In this document: positions 36,198 through 45,241 of the stretch, piece by piece
How the letters are laid out: each line of letters begins with the position of its first letter
Numbering within the stretch: position 1 is the first letter of the stretch
Assembly: GCA_002449845.1 (NCBI GenBank)
Contig: DJXW01000016.1
Span: forward strand, 201,237-265,236
From: Prevotella sp. UBA6994
Lineage (GTDB): Bacteria > Bacteroidota > Bacteroidia > Bacteroidales > Bacteroidaceae
Length of the DNA stretch: 64,000 bases
Direction: 5' to 3'
Notes under the pieces: generated by a model
Databases searched by the model: none
What the model was told of the DNA's origin: nothing
What the model saw: only the letters and a program-made list of their open reading frames with translations
Position numbers and translations under genes: made by a program

Positions 36198-36896
36198 ATG
36201 AATAGAATCATCGCTATAATTATCGCCATTTTTACAATTGTCACAATACATGCCCAAAGTTACTATATACAATGCGAAGATACCTGTAAGCACATCCACG
36301 GAATAGACATTAGCCACTATCAAGGCAATGTATTCTGGGAAGCTATCGGTAATAATTCAAAAATGTACTATGTGTACTTGAAAGCCACGGAAGGTGGAGA
36401 CTTGATAGATGCCAAATATGAACAAAACATCCAATTGGCTCATCAATACGGACTGAAAGTTGGGTCTTACCACTTTTACAGAGCTCGCACCCCACAAGAA
36501 ACACAGTTGCGTAACTTCATGGCACAATGCAGACCTGGCGAACAAGACTTGGTTCCGATGATAGACGTAGAAACGAAAAGCGGTCTTTCAAATGAAGCAT
36601 TCAGAGACTCACTTTCCAAGTTTCTGCATTTGGTAGAAAAGAAGTACAAGCAAAAGCCCTTGATTTATACAGGTGCCAACTTCTACGACCACATTCTGTC
36701 TGGAGGAATGCTTGACGACTATAAGATTATGATTGCCCAATATACCGAGAGAGAACCCGTACTCATTGACGGCAGAGACATCACCATGTGGCAATATACG
36801 GGAAAAGGCCACATCAATGGCGTAAATGGATACATCGACAAGAGCAGGTTTATGGGCAACCACAAATTGAGAGAGATAAGATTTAGACATCATTAA
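36198..36896 (+). CDS. Secreted GH25 lysozyme-like muramidase
   Basis: The ATG at 36198 (MNRIIAIIIAIF...HAQ signal peptide) is preferred to an upstream TTG that would add ten residues in front of the signal. 232 residues. GIDISHYQGNVFW, YLKATEGG, GSYHFYRA and MIDVETKSG carry the GH25 catalytic Asp/Glu pattern. Compared with the anchored copy at 13254-14120 it has a cleavable signal and so is released. No immunity gene is visible next to it. Confidence 0.87.
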   Translation: MNRIIAIIIAIFTIVTIHAQSYYIQCEDTCKHIHGIDISHYQGNVFWEAIGNNSKMYYVYLKATEGGDLIDAKYEQNIQLAHQYGLKVGSYHFYRARTPQETQLRNFMAQCRPGEQDLVPMIDVETKSGLSNEAFRDSLSKFLHLVEKKYKQKPLIYTGANFYDHILSGGMLDDYKIMIAQYTEREPVLIDGRDITMWQYTGKGHINGVNGYIDKSRFMGNHKLREIRFRHH

Positions 36897-36922
36897 TATA
36901 AATATTTTTAATACAAGAATAT

Positions 36923-38194
36923 ATGGCTATCATTAAATGTCCGGAGTGCGGCCACCAAATAAGTGACAAAGCACCAACATGCCCCTCGTGTGGAGTAGAA
37001 ATCAAGGGGAAAATCATTAAGTGTTCACATTGTGGTGAGGTGTATTTGTATGACCAAGAGATGTGTCCGAATTGCCATCATGCCAATTTCGGTCCCATTC
37101 CAGTAGTCAATTCTAACCCCTATGAAAACGTTCAGAAAGAGCAGCAGAATCCAAGGAGATTGACGGAAGACCTTTTCGACAACGAATATGATGAGCAAGA
37201 TGACAGCAACGAAGAAGCTGCCACACCTGTTGCCAATGACAATGAAGACGGGAATGATGGTGGCAACAAGAAGAAAAAGCCATCCAAAAAGAAGAAGAAA
37301 AATTATTCAGCTTTCATCGTAGCCTTCGTATTGGCTCTTATCGTATTGGCTGTTTCGGGGTATTTCTATAACAAGACCAAGACCGAACAGGAGATTGAGT
37401 CATTCGAATATGCCATGAGCAGCAAGGAACCTATGGTATTGCAGAGTTATCTGGATCAACATCCCGATGCACCTAAAGACCACAGAGACTCCATCCTGGC
37501 ACGTATCAAGTTCCTCCAAGAAATAGACAAAGACTGGACTGATGCCATCGCAAGTGGCTCAAAGACCGTGTTGCTCGACTATTTAGAGAAAAACCCGAAG
37601 TCGCTTCACAAGAACGACGTGCTGAAGATGGTTGACTCTATCGACTGGGAGGTGGCTGTCAAGGAAAATTCTGTTGAGGCATACGAGAACTACCAAAAGG
37701 AGCATCCACAAGGAATACATTATGGAGCTTCTGAAGAAGCCATCAGGAACATGAAGTCAACCACCCTTCTCCCAGAAGAGAAGCAGATGGTGAACAACCT
37801 GATCCGTCGTTTCTTCCAAAGTATCAACGACAAGGATGAAAAGAAGATTCAGAGTACCGTGAATGATCACATGAGTAACTTCTTAGGCAAGCCCAACTCT
37901 ACACGTGACGACGTTACCGCTTTCATTCGCAGGGTATGGAAAGCAGAGCTCTCTAAGATTATCTGGCACGTTTTAGGTGACTATAAGATTACCAAATCTA
38001 CCATTGCAGAAAACAAGTACCAATACAACGTAGAGGTTACCGCAACAAAACGCGTAGAAAGAAAAGACAAGAAGAGCGTACCAGAGGCACGATACAGAAT
38101 GAACGCCAAGGTCAACTCTGATACTACTATCGTAGCACTTGACTTGACGAAGATAGTAGAAGAAAAGAAGGACGATAAAGCTAAGAAGAATTAG
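36923..38194 (+). CDS. Double zinc-ribbon membrane protein
   Basis: 423 residues. Two zinc ribbons (C6/C9/C20/C23 and C34/C37/C48/C51), then an acidic linker, a Lys-rich stretch and one membrane helix (about 129-149). The outside part (about 150-423) has helical repeats (SYLDQHPDAP, DYLEKNPKSL) and a C-terminal beta region. Cytoplasmic ribbons with an outside sensor suggest signalling or assembly; no known family. 26 bp after the GH25 gene. Confidence 0.65.
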   Translation: MAIIKCPECGHQISDKAPTCPSCGVEIKGKIIKCSHCGEVYLYDQEMCPNCHHANFGPIPVVNSNPYENVQKEQQNPRRLTEDLFDNEYDEQDDSNEEAATPVANDNEDGNDGGNKKKKPSKKKKKNYSAFIVAFVLALIVLAVSGYFYNKTKTEQEIESFEYAMSSKEPMVLQSYLDQHPDAPKDHRDSILARIKFLQEIDKDWTDAIASGSKTVLLDYLEKNPKSLHKNDVLKMVDSIDWEVAVKENSVEAYENYQKEHPQGIHYGASEEAIRNMKSTTLLPEEKQMVNNLIRRFFQSINDKDEKKIQSTVNDHMSNFLGKPNSTRDDVTAFIRRVWKAELSKIIWHVLGDYKITKSTIAENKYQYNVEVTATKRVERKDKKSVPEARYRMNAKVNSDTTIVALDLTKIVEEKKDDKAKKN

Positions 38195-38204
38195 TAACAT
38201 ATCA

Positions 38205-38280
38205 AGAAACCATCGGTCACTATGCAAAGAACCGATGGTTTCTTGTATAGTGACCGATGGTTTCTCATATAGTTACCCGT
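38205..38280. repeat. Dyad array C: three dyads plus a half-unit, 22-bp period
   Basis: Centres at 38213, 38235 and 38257, 22 bp apart. With X=AGAAACCA, Y=AGTGACCG, Z=AAAGAACCG and * for reverse complement, the units are X-T-Y*, Z-A-X*, Y-A-X*. A degraded half-unit AGTTACCC lies in phase at 38271-38278. Units 1 and 3 form a perfect 19-bp inverted repeat (38205-38223 with 38247-38265), competing with a 14-bp pairing of units 1 and 2. The array lies between convergent genes. Confidence 0.75.
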
Positions 38281-38308
38281 CAAGACATCATCCTCACGGG
38301 CAATTATC

Positions 38309-38986
38309 TCAGCTCTCTCTCATCTCTCTCAACAAACTCTTTTGGTGTTCGGAGAGATGGGTAGGTAGGGTGACATTATAAGTAATAATCAAGTCGCCGA
38401 AAGTACCATTACCCTTATCATATCCTTTACCACGAATCCTTACCTTGGTGCCAGGTTGGGTCTCTGGCTTGATTTTCAGCTTAATCTTACTACCATTACT
38501 TAATTGTACAATCACCTCACCGCCAAGCATGGCTGTGTACAAATCAATGTTCACCGTAGCATTCATGTCGCCCACTCCCCTATAGGCAGACGACTGTCTG
38601 GATGTACGGTTACCCCCCATTCCGCCAAAGAGACTCTCAAAGAAACTTGAGAATGCACCTCCGCCTCGCATGGATGAGAAATCAAAGCCTTCGAATGGCG
38701 AACCACCACCAGAGCCACCCCAGTTGAAGCCGCCAAATCCTCCACTCTCAGCCCTGTCCGCATCTTTCCATTGCTCACCATATTGGTCATACTTCTTCCT
38801 TTTCTCAGGGTCACCTATCACCTCGTATGCCTCGTTGAGAGCTTGGAATTTTGCCTTGGCCTTCGGATCATTAGGATGCAAATCGGGATGAAACTGCTTA
38901 GCTCTCTTCCGATAAGCCTCTCTCACATCTTTCTGAGGGATGTTCTTGTCAACCCCCAGGATTTTGTAATAATCAATAAATGCCAT
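38309..38986 (-). CDS. Short DnaJ-like co-chaperone (CbpA type, one C-terminal domain)
   Basis: 225 residues from the ATG at 38984-38986, which has a strong Shine-Dalgarno sequence (GGAGG) 10 bp upstream, unusual for this genome. J domain with HPD (about residues 33-35), a Gly/Phe/Ser-rich region (about 75-135), then a single DnaJ C-terminal domain. There is no zinc finger and no second C-terminal domain, so it is shorter than CbpA. Would stimulate DnaK. Confidence 0.82.
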   Translation of the reverse strand: MAFIDYYKILGVDKNIPQKDVREAYRKRAKQFHPDLHPNDPKAKAKFQALNEAYEVIGDPEKRKKYDQYGEQWKDADRAESGGFGGFNWGGSGGGSPFEGFDFSSMRGGGAFSSFFESLFGGMGGNRTSRQSSAYRGVGDMNATVNIDLYTAMLGGEVIVQLSNGSKIKLKIKPETQPGTKVRIRGKGYDKGNGTFGDLIITYNVTLPTHLSEHQKSLLREMRES

Positions 38987-39059
38987 AATTACATTCCTCC
39001 TTTTTTTAAAAATATCAGCAAAATTCATGCCCACATGACATTATCTCGTTTTTTTTATT

Positions 39060-39067
39060 TAATTTTG
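39060..39067 (+). promoter_or_regulatory. -7 promoter element (TAATTTTG)
   Basis: TAATTTTG lies 19 bp before the metallophosphatase ATG; no matching -33 TTTG. Confidence 0.4.
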
Positions 39068-39086
39068 CCCAAAATAATTTATTATC

Positions 39087-40823
39087 ATGAAAAGACTACT
39101 CATATTAAGCATCTTTGCACTATTTATGTTCACACCCATGATGGCAAAAAAGAAAATTAGTTTAAGGGTAATAGAGACAAGCGACGTTCACGGCTCATTC
39201 TTTCCACACGATTTTATCACTCGCAAACCGAAGAAAGGGTCTATGGCTCGTGCTTACTCATACGTCAAAAGAATGAGGGACATTTACGGTGAAAATTTGT
39301 TGCTGTTAGATAATGGCGACATCCTGCAAGGTCAACCCTCCTGCTATTTCTATAATTATATTAACTCCCAAGATACCAATATTGCCGCAGAGGTGATTAA
39401 TTATATGAAATATGATGCGCAAACAATTGGAAACCATGACATTGAGACAGGACACGCCGTTTACGACAAATGGATCAAGGAACTGGATTGTCCTGTCTTA
39501 GGTGCCAACATCATAGATGTTGCAACGGGTAAGCCATACGTTGAACCATATACCATCATCCAAAGGGAGGGCGTGAAGATTGCCGTCCTTGGTTTGATAA
39601 CACCAGCCATTCCCAACTGGCTCACCGAGGATTTATGGAAAGGATTGCGGTTTGAGGAAATGACCAATTGTGCCAGATATTGGGTGAATCACCTGCAAAA
39701 GGTAGAAAAGCCTGACATCATCATCGGACTGTTCCATAGTGGGAAAGAAGGTGGCATCAAAACAGATGAATACGAGGAAGACGCATCTTTGAGAATAGCC
39801 AGGGAAGTACCTGGTTTCGATTTAATACTTTACGGACACGACCATACACGCAATAACGAGGTGGTGAAAAACACAGAAGGCAAGGATGTGGTTTGCCTTG
39901 ACCCGTCTAACAATGCCATCTTCATAGCAGACGCTACCATCGAACTGACGTTAAAAGGGAAGAAAATCGTGGACAAGCAAATCACCGGTAACCTCGTGAA
40001 CATCTTGGATGAACCCATAGATGAAGATTACATGGCGCATTTCAAGTCACATATCGACAAGATAAATGGCTTTGTTAACCAGAAGATTGGTGTGGTGAAA
40101 CAGTCTATGTACACCAGAGATTCTTATTTCGGCAATTCTTCATTCAACGATTACATCCTTAACTTGGAATTGCAAATAACAGGTGCAGACATCGCATTCA
40201 ATGCTCCTCTCTCATACGATGCTGTCATCGAAAAGGGAGACATCTACGTCAGCGACATGTTCAACCTCTACAGATATGAGAATGAGTTATATGTGATGCG
40301 ACTCACGGGCGAGGAAATCCGCAAACACCTTGAAATGAGTTATGACTTGTGGGTTAATACCATGAAATCACCAGAAGACCATTTGTTGCTTCTCACAGAA
40401 CGTACCCGCGATGACCAGCAACGCATGGGATTTACAAATTTCTTATTCAACTTCGACAGTGCGGCTGGAATAGATTATGAAGTTGACGTTACAAAACCTA
40501 ATGGGGAAAAGGTTCACATCTTGCAGATAAGTAATGGCGAGCCATTTGACGAAAAGAAATGGTATAAGGTAGCCATCAATAGTTATCGTGCCAATGGTGG
40601 AGGCGAATTATTGACTCTTGGTGCCGGTATTCCCCGTGACCAACTGAAAAGCAGAGTCATTTGGAGAAGTGACAGAGACCAACGGTACTATTTAATGAAA
40701 GAAATAGAAAAGACGGGAGTTGTTGATGCCAAGCCTAACAACAACTGGAAATTTGTGCCCGAAGAATGGACCAGACTGGCTGCTGAACGAGACAGGGCTT
40801 TACTTTTCAAAGACAACAAGTAA
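39087..40823 (+). CDS. Secreted bifunctional 5'-nucleotidase / 2',3'-cyclic phosphodiesterase
   Basis: 578 residues with a signal peptide (MKRLLILSIFALF...MMA). Calcineurin-like metallophosphatase domain: ETSDVHG, LLDNGDIL, IGNHDIE, GLFHSGKEGG and YGHDHTR hold the metal ligands. A 5'-nucleotidase C-terminal domain follows (about 330-550). It would scavenge nucleotides in the periplasm. The NudC gene is 2 bp downstream, another nucleotide-processing enzyme. Confidence 0.85.
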   Translation: MKRLLILSIFALFMFTPMMAKKKISLRVIETSDVHGSFFPHDFITRKPKKGSMARAYSYVKRMRDIYGENLLLLDNGDILQGQPSCYFYNYINSQDTNIAAEVINYMKYDAQTIGNHDIETGHAVYDKWIKELDCPVLGANIIDVATGKPYVEPYTIIQREGVKIAVLGLITPAIPNWLTEDLWKGLRFEEMTNCARYWVNHLQKVEKPDIIIGLFHSGKEGGIKTDEYEEDASLRIAREVPGFDLILYGHDHTRNNEVVKNTEGKDVVCLDPSNNAIFIADATIELTLKGKKIVDKQITGNLVNILDEPIDEDYMAHFKSHIDKINGFVNQKIGVVKQSMYTRDSYFGNSSFNDYILNLELQITGADIAFNAPLSYDAVIEKGDIYVSDMFNLYRYENELYVMRLTGEEIRKHLEMSYDLWVNTMKSPEDHLLLLTERTRDDQQRMGFTNFLFNFDSAAGIDYEVDVTKPNGEKVHILQISNGEPFDEKKWYKVAINSYRANGGGELLTLGAGIPRDQLKSRVIWRSDRDQRYYLMKEIEKTGVVDAKPNNNWKFVPEEWTRLAAERDRALLFKDNK

Positions 40824-40825
40824 CC

Positions 40826-41611
40826 ATGAATAAAGATTGCTATTGGTTTATCTTTTGCAAGACCGAATTGGTCTTGGAAAAGCAGGATGACGGGAGTTAC
40901 ACCATACCAAAAGGAAAAACGCCTCCCGTAGAAGCTAAGCCCTGGACTACCATTCACAACATCACTCCATTTGAGGATGGAACTGCGGTAAAGACATTCC
41001 GCATTGACGCTCCTCTGACAGAAGATGACAGATATGAAATGTGTGGATTGAGAAAGTCGTATTATAAAATTCCATACAACTTATACCTAAAGGCTGGGAA
41101 ATGCCAGGAAATACTCTATTGGGATTTCAACACGAAATTCTGTGGCGTATGTGGTGCGCCTATGAAATTACATACCGACATCTCTAAAAGATGCACCAAT
41201 TGCGGGAAGGAAGTGTGGCCTCAACTCGCTACGGCTATTATCGTACTTATCCGTAAGGGCGATGAGGTGCTGCTCGTTCATGCACGCAATTTCCAAGGAG
41301 ACTTTTATGGACTGGTAGCTGGATTTGTGGAAACGGGAGAAACCTTAGAGGAAGCCGTTATCCGTGAGGTTCATGAGGAAACGGGATTGGAAATCAAAAA
41401 TATACGATACTTCGGTTCCCAACCGTGGCCATATCCGTGTGGACTGATGGTAGGATTCAATGCCGAATATGTATCGGGAGAGATTCATCTACAAAGAAGT
41501 GAATTGTCTTCAGGAAAATGGTTTAAAAAAGACAACCTGCCTCATATCCCCGAAAAGCTAAGTATTGCAAGAAAACTGCTGGATCATTGGTTGGAAGAAA
41601 GCAATCCATAG
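40826..41611 (+). CDS. nudC: NAD+ diphosphatase / RNA decapping NUDIX enzyme
   Basis: 261 residues. A four-Cys zinc ribbon (CGVCG...CTNCG), a full Nudix box (GFVETGETLEEAVIREVHEE) and the NudC-specific SQPWPYP motif after it. Hydrolyses NAD(H) and removes NAD caps from RNA. Overlapping functional theme with the nucleotidase 2 bp upstream. Confidence 0.92.
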   Translation: MNKDCYWFIFCKTELVLEKQDDGSYTIPKGKTPPVEAKPWTTIHNITPFEDGTAVKTFRIDAPLTEDDRYEMCGLRKSYYKIPYNLYLKAGKCQEILYWDFNTKFCGVCGAPMKLHTDISKRCTNCGKEVWPQLATAIIVLIRKGDEVLLVHARNFQGDFYGLVAGFVETGETLEEAVIREVHEETGLEIKNIRYFGSQPWPYPCGLMVGFNAEYVSGEIHLQRSELSSGKWFKKDNLPHIPEKLSIARKLLDHWLEESNP

Positions 41612-41628
41612 ACATGGCATTTGTATAA

Positions 41629-41685
41629 AAACAAACGTCCGTTGCCTTCAAGCTCAACTGCTTACACGGCAACGGACGTTTGTTT
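41629..41685. terminator. Bidirectional terminator-like stem-loop
   Basis: An 18-nt arm (41629-41646) is perfectly complementary to 41668-41685, with a 21-nt loop. It lies between convergent nudC and the WecA-like gene, with A-tracts before and T-rich sequence after. Confidence 0.75.
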
Positions 41686-41706
41686 GATGAGTAGTAAAGG
41701 TCTGCC

Positions 41707-42906
41707 CTACCACTTATCAACATACTTTCTTACGAAAAGCCACCATTTCCATGTTTCTTGATGGCTCACTTTAGCGACAGCCTGCAAGCAACGGTATGCT
41801 TTATGTTCAGGATTCAACCTTCTTACGATGTAATAAAAACCACATGTGTTTAACAATCCTACCAAAACCACGATGGCAAACTGTTTGGTGGGTCCCCATT
41901 CCAAGACATAATACACAAAGAGCCAAATCATGATATTGATAAAATCAAGGGTTATCACTGCTACAGACGTACCGATATGCGAGAATCCCATTTCGATGAA
42001 AAGATGGTGAAGATGCGATTTGTCTGCCTTGAAAGGAGAGATACCCTTAGCAATTCTGCCCGTCATCACTCTCAATGTATCAAACACTGGAACGGACAAT
42101 ACCGATAAGCAAAAGGCTACCACGCCCATATTGGTAAAACTTTCGGCAACCATAGAGTCGTTGTCAATGATGTGCAGACAGAAAATCACCATCAACATTC
42201 CCATCATGGTAGAACCACCGTCACCAATGAACATTTTCGACTTCTTTCCAAAGACATTATGCACAAAGAATGGTATCAAAGCCCCAGCAGCCAAACAAGA
42301 CATCACCGACATGGTGCCATCGAATGCTAACATGAAGAACGTACCGAATACCAAACACGCCATCACGCAGAAACCCGACGAGAGACCATCTACTCCATCT
42401 ATCATATTAATGGAATTGATAATACCACAACCGGCAATAGCAGTTAAAGGTAACGACACATAGACAGGTAACTTCTCAATGCCAAACAAACCGTGGAAAT
42501 GATTCATGTTGGTTCCGTCCATATACACGATAAAGGCTATGACCAAAACTTCCAAGAACAATCTCACTATAGGACTAACACCAATCATATCGTCACCACT
42601 TCCGATGAACAACATGACGGTCATCGCCACAATACACGTAAACAACGCATTGCTATGAAAGAAAATGCTGGTAAATCCCGCACCTACTACAATTCCCCAA
42701 AACACAGCCATTCCACCTAACACTGGCACTGGTTTCTTCTGTAATTTACGTGCATCAGGATTATCCACCAAATCCCTTTCTTTCGCAATCTTTACTATAA
42801 ATGGGTGAACAATGGCAGTAAATACCATTGCGCTCATAAATGGCAATAAGATGCCAGAAAAGAACATGTCCCATGTTAGATAGTGATGAGTTGAAAAAAT
42901 TATCAT
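41707..42906 (-). CDS. Polyprenyl-phosphate sugar-1-phosphate transferase (WecA/TagO/MraY family)
   Basis: 399 residues with about ten helices. INMIDGVDGLSSG, FIGDGGSTMMG and HLHHLF carry the Asp/His motifs that bind Mg2+ and UDP-sugar. It starts a glycan on undecaprenyl phosphate and so primes the polysaccharide built by the operon. Its start overlaps the preceding NTP_transf_5 gene by four bases. Last gene of the operon. Confidence 0.88.
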   Translation of the reverse strand: MIIFSTHHYLTWDMFFSGILLPFMSAMVFTAIVHPFIVKIAKERDLVDNPDARKLQKKPVPVLGGMAVFWGIVVGAGFTSIFFHSNALFTCIVAMTVMLFIGSGDDMIGVSPIVRLFLEVLVIAFIVYMDGTNMNHFHGLFGIEKLPVYVSLPLTAIAGCGIINSINMIDGVDGLSSGFCVMACLVFGTFFMLAFDGTMSVMSCLAAGALIPFFVHNVFGKKSKMFIGDGGSTMMGMLMVIFCLHIIDNDSMVAESFTNMGVVAFCLSVLSVPVFDTLRVMTGRIAKGISPFKADKSHLHHLFIEMGFSHIGTSVAVITLDFINIMIWLFVYYVLEWGPTKQFAIVVLVGLLNTCGFYYIVRRLNPEHKAYRCLQAVAKVSHQETWKWWLFVRKYVDKW

Positions 42907-44072
42907 GTTCTTCTATATAAATCTTTAAAACCTTTTATTATAAAATGATTAAAACAGTAAAACGTTTCTGTTGGAAACAACCAAAGGTTATCCCAATAAA
43001 CGAAAAGTTGACCATACAAAGTCTTCGTCTTTTTAACTAATATATTTCCTCTATATATTTGCTTTTTACGTTGTAAATAGCCAAAATTACCTGTTGAAAA
43101 AATATGATGTAGTAATCTACCAGAATGGACAGAAAATTTTACGTCATACATAGGGATCAGTTCTTTGTTCATACCTAAACCATCAACGGCCAAACTCGCA
43201 AAATATTTCCATAGTTTTGTTAACCCCAAAAATTCAACATCCTGTTTCAACTGATTCAAGTCTATTTTATCATTATTCTTACTCAAATAGCACATCCAAT
43301 CACAAATCTGGCGTAATCCCAACCCACTTGTTAAATAATGATTCATAGCATGTGCAAAAATAAAAATAGCGTCAAACCGACAAGGAGGCATTTCAATATA
43401 TAGTGAATCAACAGATTTTTTTCTAACATTTTCCTCTTTGCTTAAGCATTTAATCATCCATTCATGAAAATGGTTATCAAAATTTTTGCATATGGTCAAT
43501 TGAATGTCACCATGCAATTCAACAATAATATCTCTTAGTGTGTATTCTGCATGTTTACGATAATCTTTTGTCTTTTCTCCAATTTTGCCACCAAGCCTTT
43601 CTATTGTTCTTTTTGCAGTATCATAATCTTCTAATCTAAAGCCAACAAGTAAATCTACATCGCCAGATGTACGACGATAGGGATTGGGATAGCACAGTCC
43701 AACTCCTTGCCCTTTCAATACGATTGGGGTTATACCATCTTTTTTGAATTCACAGATAAGATTAGGAATAACATCATACAACAGTCTGTTCTCCTTTTCT
43801 ATTTCACTAGTTTTTTTTATAAACTGAAAAAAGATGCTTTTGGGAGGACGTAATTCCTTTGGCATAGTTGACAAAGCATCCGTAACCAACCCTGTCACCG
43901 TCTGTTGATCGCAAAGTGAAAGTATTTCATACCAATCTACTTGCCCAGAATCAAAGAGGGTCAAATCGAGCGGTTTTCTCCAAAGCCCAGCCTTAATTAA
44001 TTCAAGAAGTTGTGATTGAGATTTAGTCAACATAAAAAGAAAGACAATAAAATCAACAAATAAAGAACACAA
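42903..44072 (-). CDS. Putative nucleotidyltransferase (NTP_transf_5 type)
   Basis: 389 residues. LKGQGVGLCYPNPYRRTSGD followed by VDLL (about 118-141) is the nucleotidyltransferase active site, with the D.D metal pair. The N-terminal part (ELIKAGLWRKPLDLTLF) and the later HAMNHYLTSGLGLRQICDW block fit pfam NTP_transf_5. These genes recur in Bacteroidales polysaccharide loci; the nucleotide target is unknown. Its start is in an A+T-rich region. Confidence 0.7.
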   Translation of the reverse strand: MCSLFVDFIVFLFMLTKSQSQLLELIKAGLWRKPLDLTLFDSGQVDWYEILSLCDQQTVTGLVTDALSTMPKELRPPKSIFFQFIKKTSEIEKENRLLYDVIPNLICEFKKDGITPIVLKGQGVGLCYPNPYRRTSGDVDLLVGFRLEDYDTAKRTIERLGGKIGEKTKDYRKHAEYTLRDIIVELHGDIQLTICKNFDNHFHEWMIKCLSKEENVRKKSVDSLYIEMPPCRFDAIFIFAHAMNHYLTSGLGLRQICDWMCYLSKNNDKIDLNQLKQDVEFLGLTKLWKYFASLAVDGLGMNKELIPMYDVKFSVHSGRLLHHIFSTGNFGYLQRKKQIYRGNILVKKTKTLYGQLFVYWDNLWLFPTETFYCFNHFIIKGFKDLYRRT

Positions 44073-44079
44073 ATAAATA

Positions 44080-45201
44080 CTAATTATTTCTCACAAAATC
44101 CAATCCTAATGAACGCATAAAAATCTCTACAGATTCATTTGGTGAAAATTTATCTATTTGTGCATTGCAAAATGACGACAATTGTTTAGCGTTATTTTCA
44201 ACCTTATGAAATCCTGCAGCTATTTCATCTATATTTAATGGGTTTACACAAACTCCAGCATTTCCAACAACTTCTGGCAAACTTGTTGTATTAGACACTA
44301 AGGCTGGCTTATTATATGAAAAACCTTCAAGTGGGGGAATCCCAAAGCCTTCACATAATGACACTAATACAACAGCCTTACAATTTCTGAAAAGCCATTC
44401 AACATTTGAACGTGATTGAAAACCTAAATAATAAACATTTGGAATCATCGATAGCTCTTGTAGAATAATTAGACCACCATTTGCAGGTTTACCGCAAACT
44501 AAAAGGTTATAAATATTATCTTTCTCATTGAATTTCTTGAATCCATAAGCCATTCTTCTTATATTTTTACCTGGATGTATATTCCCAACAAATAAAAAAA
44601 ATGGTTTGTTCAAATCTATTTTATTCCCCTCACTATCACATATCTCAGAGACTTCATTGATTGAATAATTGTTTTTAATGATGAAATTATAAGTTATGAG
44701 CAGTTTTGAGGGATTTACCTTATAGTATTTGATTATTTCATTTTTGCTATAATTGGATACAGTAAATATTTTATCACAAATCCTTATACATATTTTGGTT
44801 ATCACTTTCAAATAATTCCTTTGAATATAACCATATCTTTCCTTTTCCGTCAAAAAGTATACATCATGCAGAGTAAAGATTTTTTTTGCCTTTATAAAAA
44901 AGGGCATTGAAGTACAATAACTATAAAATACATCACAAGACTTTAAATAAAAATAGAACAAGGTCTGTTCAAACAAAAAACGTTTCATACCTGTTCCTAC
45001 ATTTGGAATGTTAACATACTCCACATTTAAATTCTTAGGTATTGAGAGGTAACGTTCTGATATATTTTTTTGTTTATAAACTATAATCTTGCAATCATGA
45101 AGCTGATAATTACCCATTTGTTGTAACATCAATTGGATATACCTAAAAGCTCCCGTACCTTGCTCTTTAGATAATGGAATGAGATTTATGCCTATGACCA
45201 T
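44080..45201 (-). CDS. Glycosyltransferase family 4
   Basis: 373 residues, GT-B fold. LFVGNIHPGKNIRRM starts the C-terminal nucleotide-sugar domain, and CKAVVLVSLCEGFGIPPLEG holds the EGFGIPPLE motif with the catalytic Glu pattern of GT4. It adds one sugar to the lipid-linked glycan on the cytoplasmic side. The codon usage is A+T-rich, as elsewhere in this cluster. Confidence 0.85.
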   Translation of the reverse strand: MVIGINLIPLSKEQGTGAFRYIQLMLQQMGNYQLHDCKIIVYKQKNISERYLSIPKNLNVEYVNIPNVGTGMKRFLFEQTLFYFYLKSCDVFYSYCTSMPFFIKAKKIFTLHDVYFLTEKERYGYIQRNYLKVITKICIRICDKIFTVSNYSKNEIIKYYKVNPSKLLITYNFIIKNNYSINEVSEICDSEGNKIDLNKPFFLFVGNIHPGKNIRRMAYGFKKFNEKDNIYNLLVCGKPANGGLIILQELSMIPNVYYLGFQSRSNVEWLFRNCKAVVLVSLCEGFGIPPLEGFSYNKPALVSNTTSLPEVVGNAGVCVNPLNIDEIAAGFHKVENNAKQLSSFCNAQIDKFSPNESVEIFMRSLGLDFVRNN

Positions 45202-45241
45202 AAAAATGAAAGATAAATGGGTAAAGTAAAAAAATATAAAT

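Noticed and set aside
41629..41685. A fifth dyad array at the nudC/WecA-like gap
   Set aside because: Each arm can be read as half-word, A/T, half-word, but that follows from being one perfect 18-bp hairpin; the centres are 38 bp apart with no true unit between them. Kept as a terminator.
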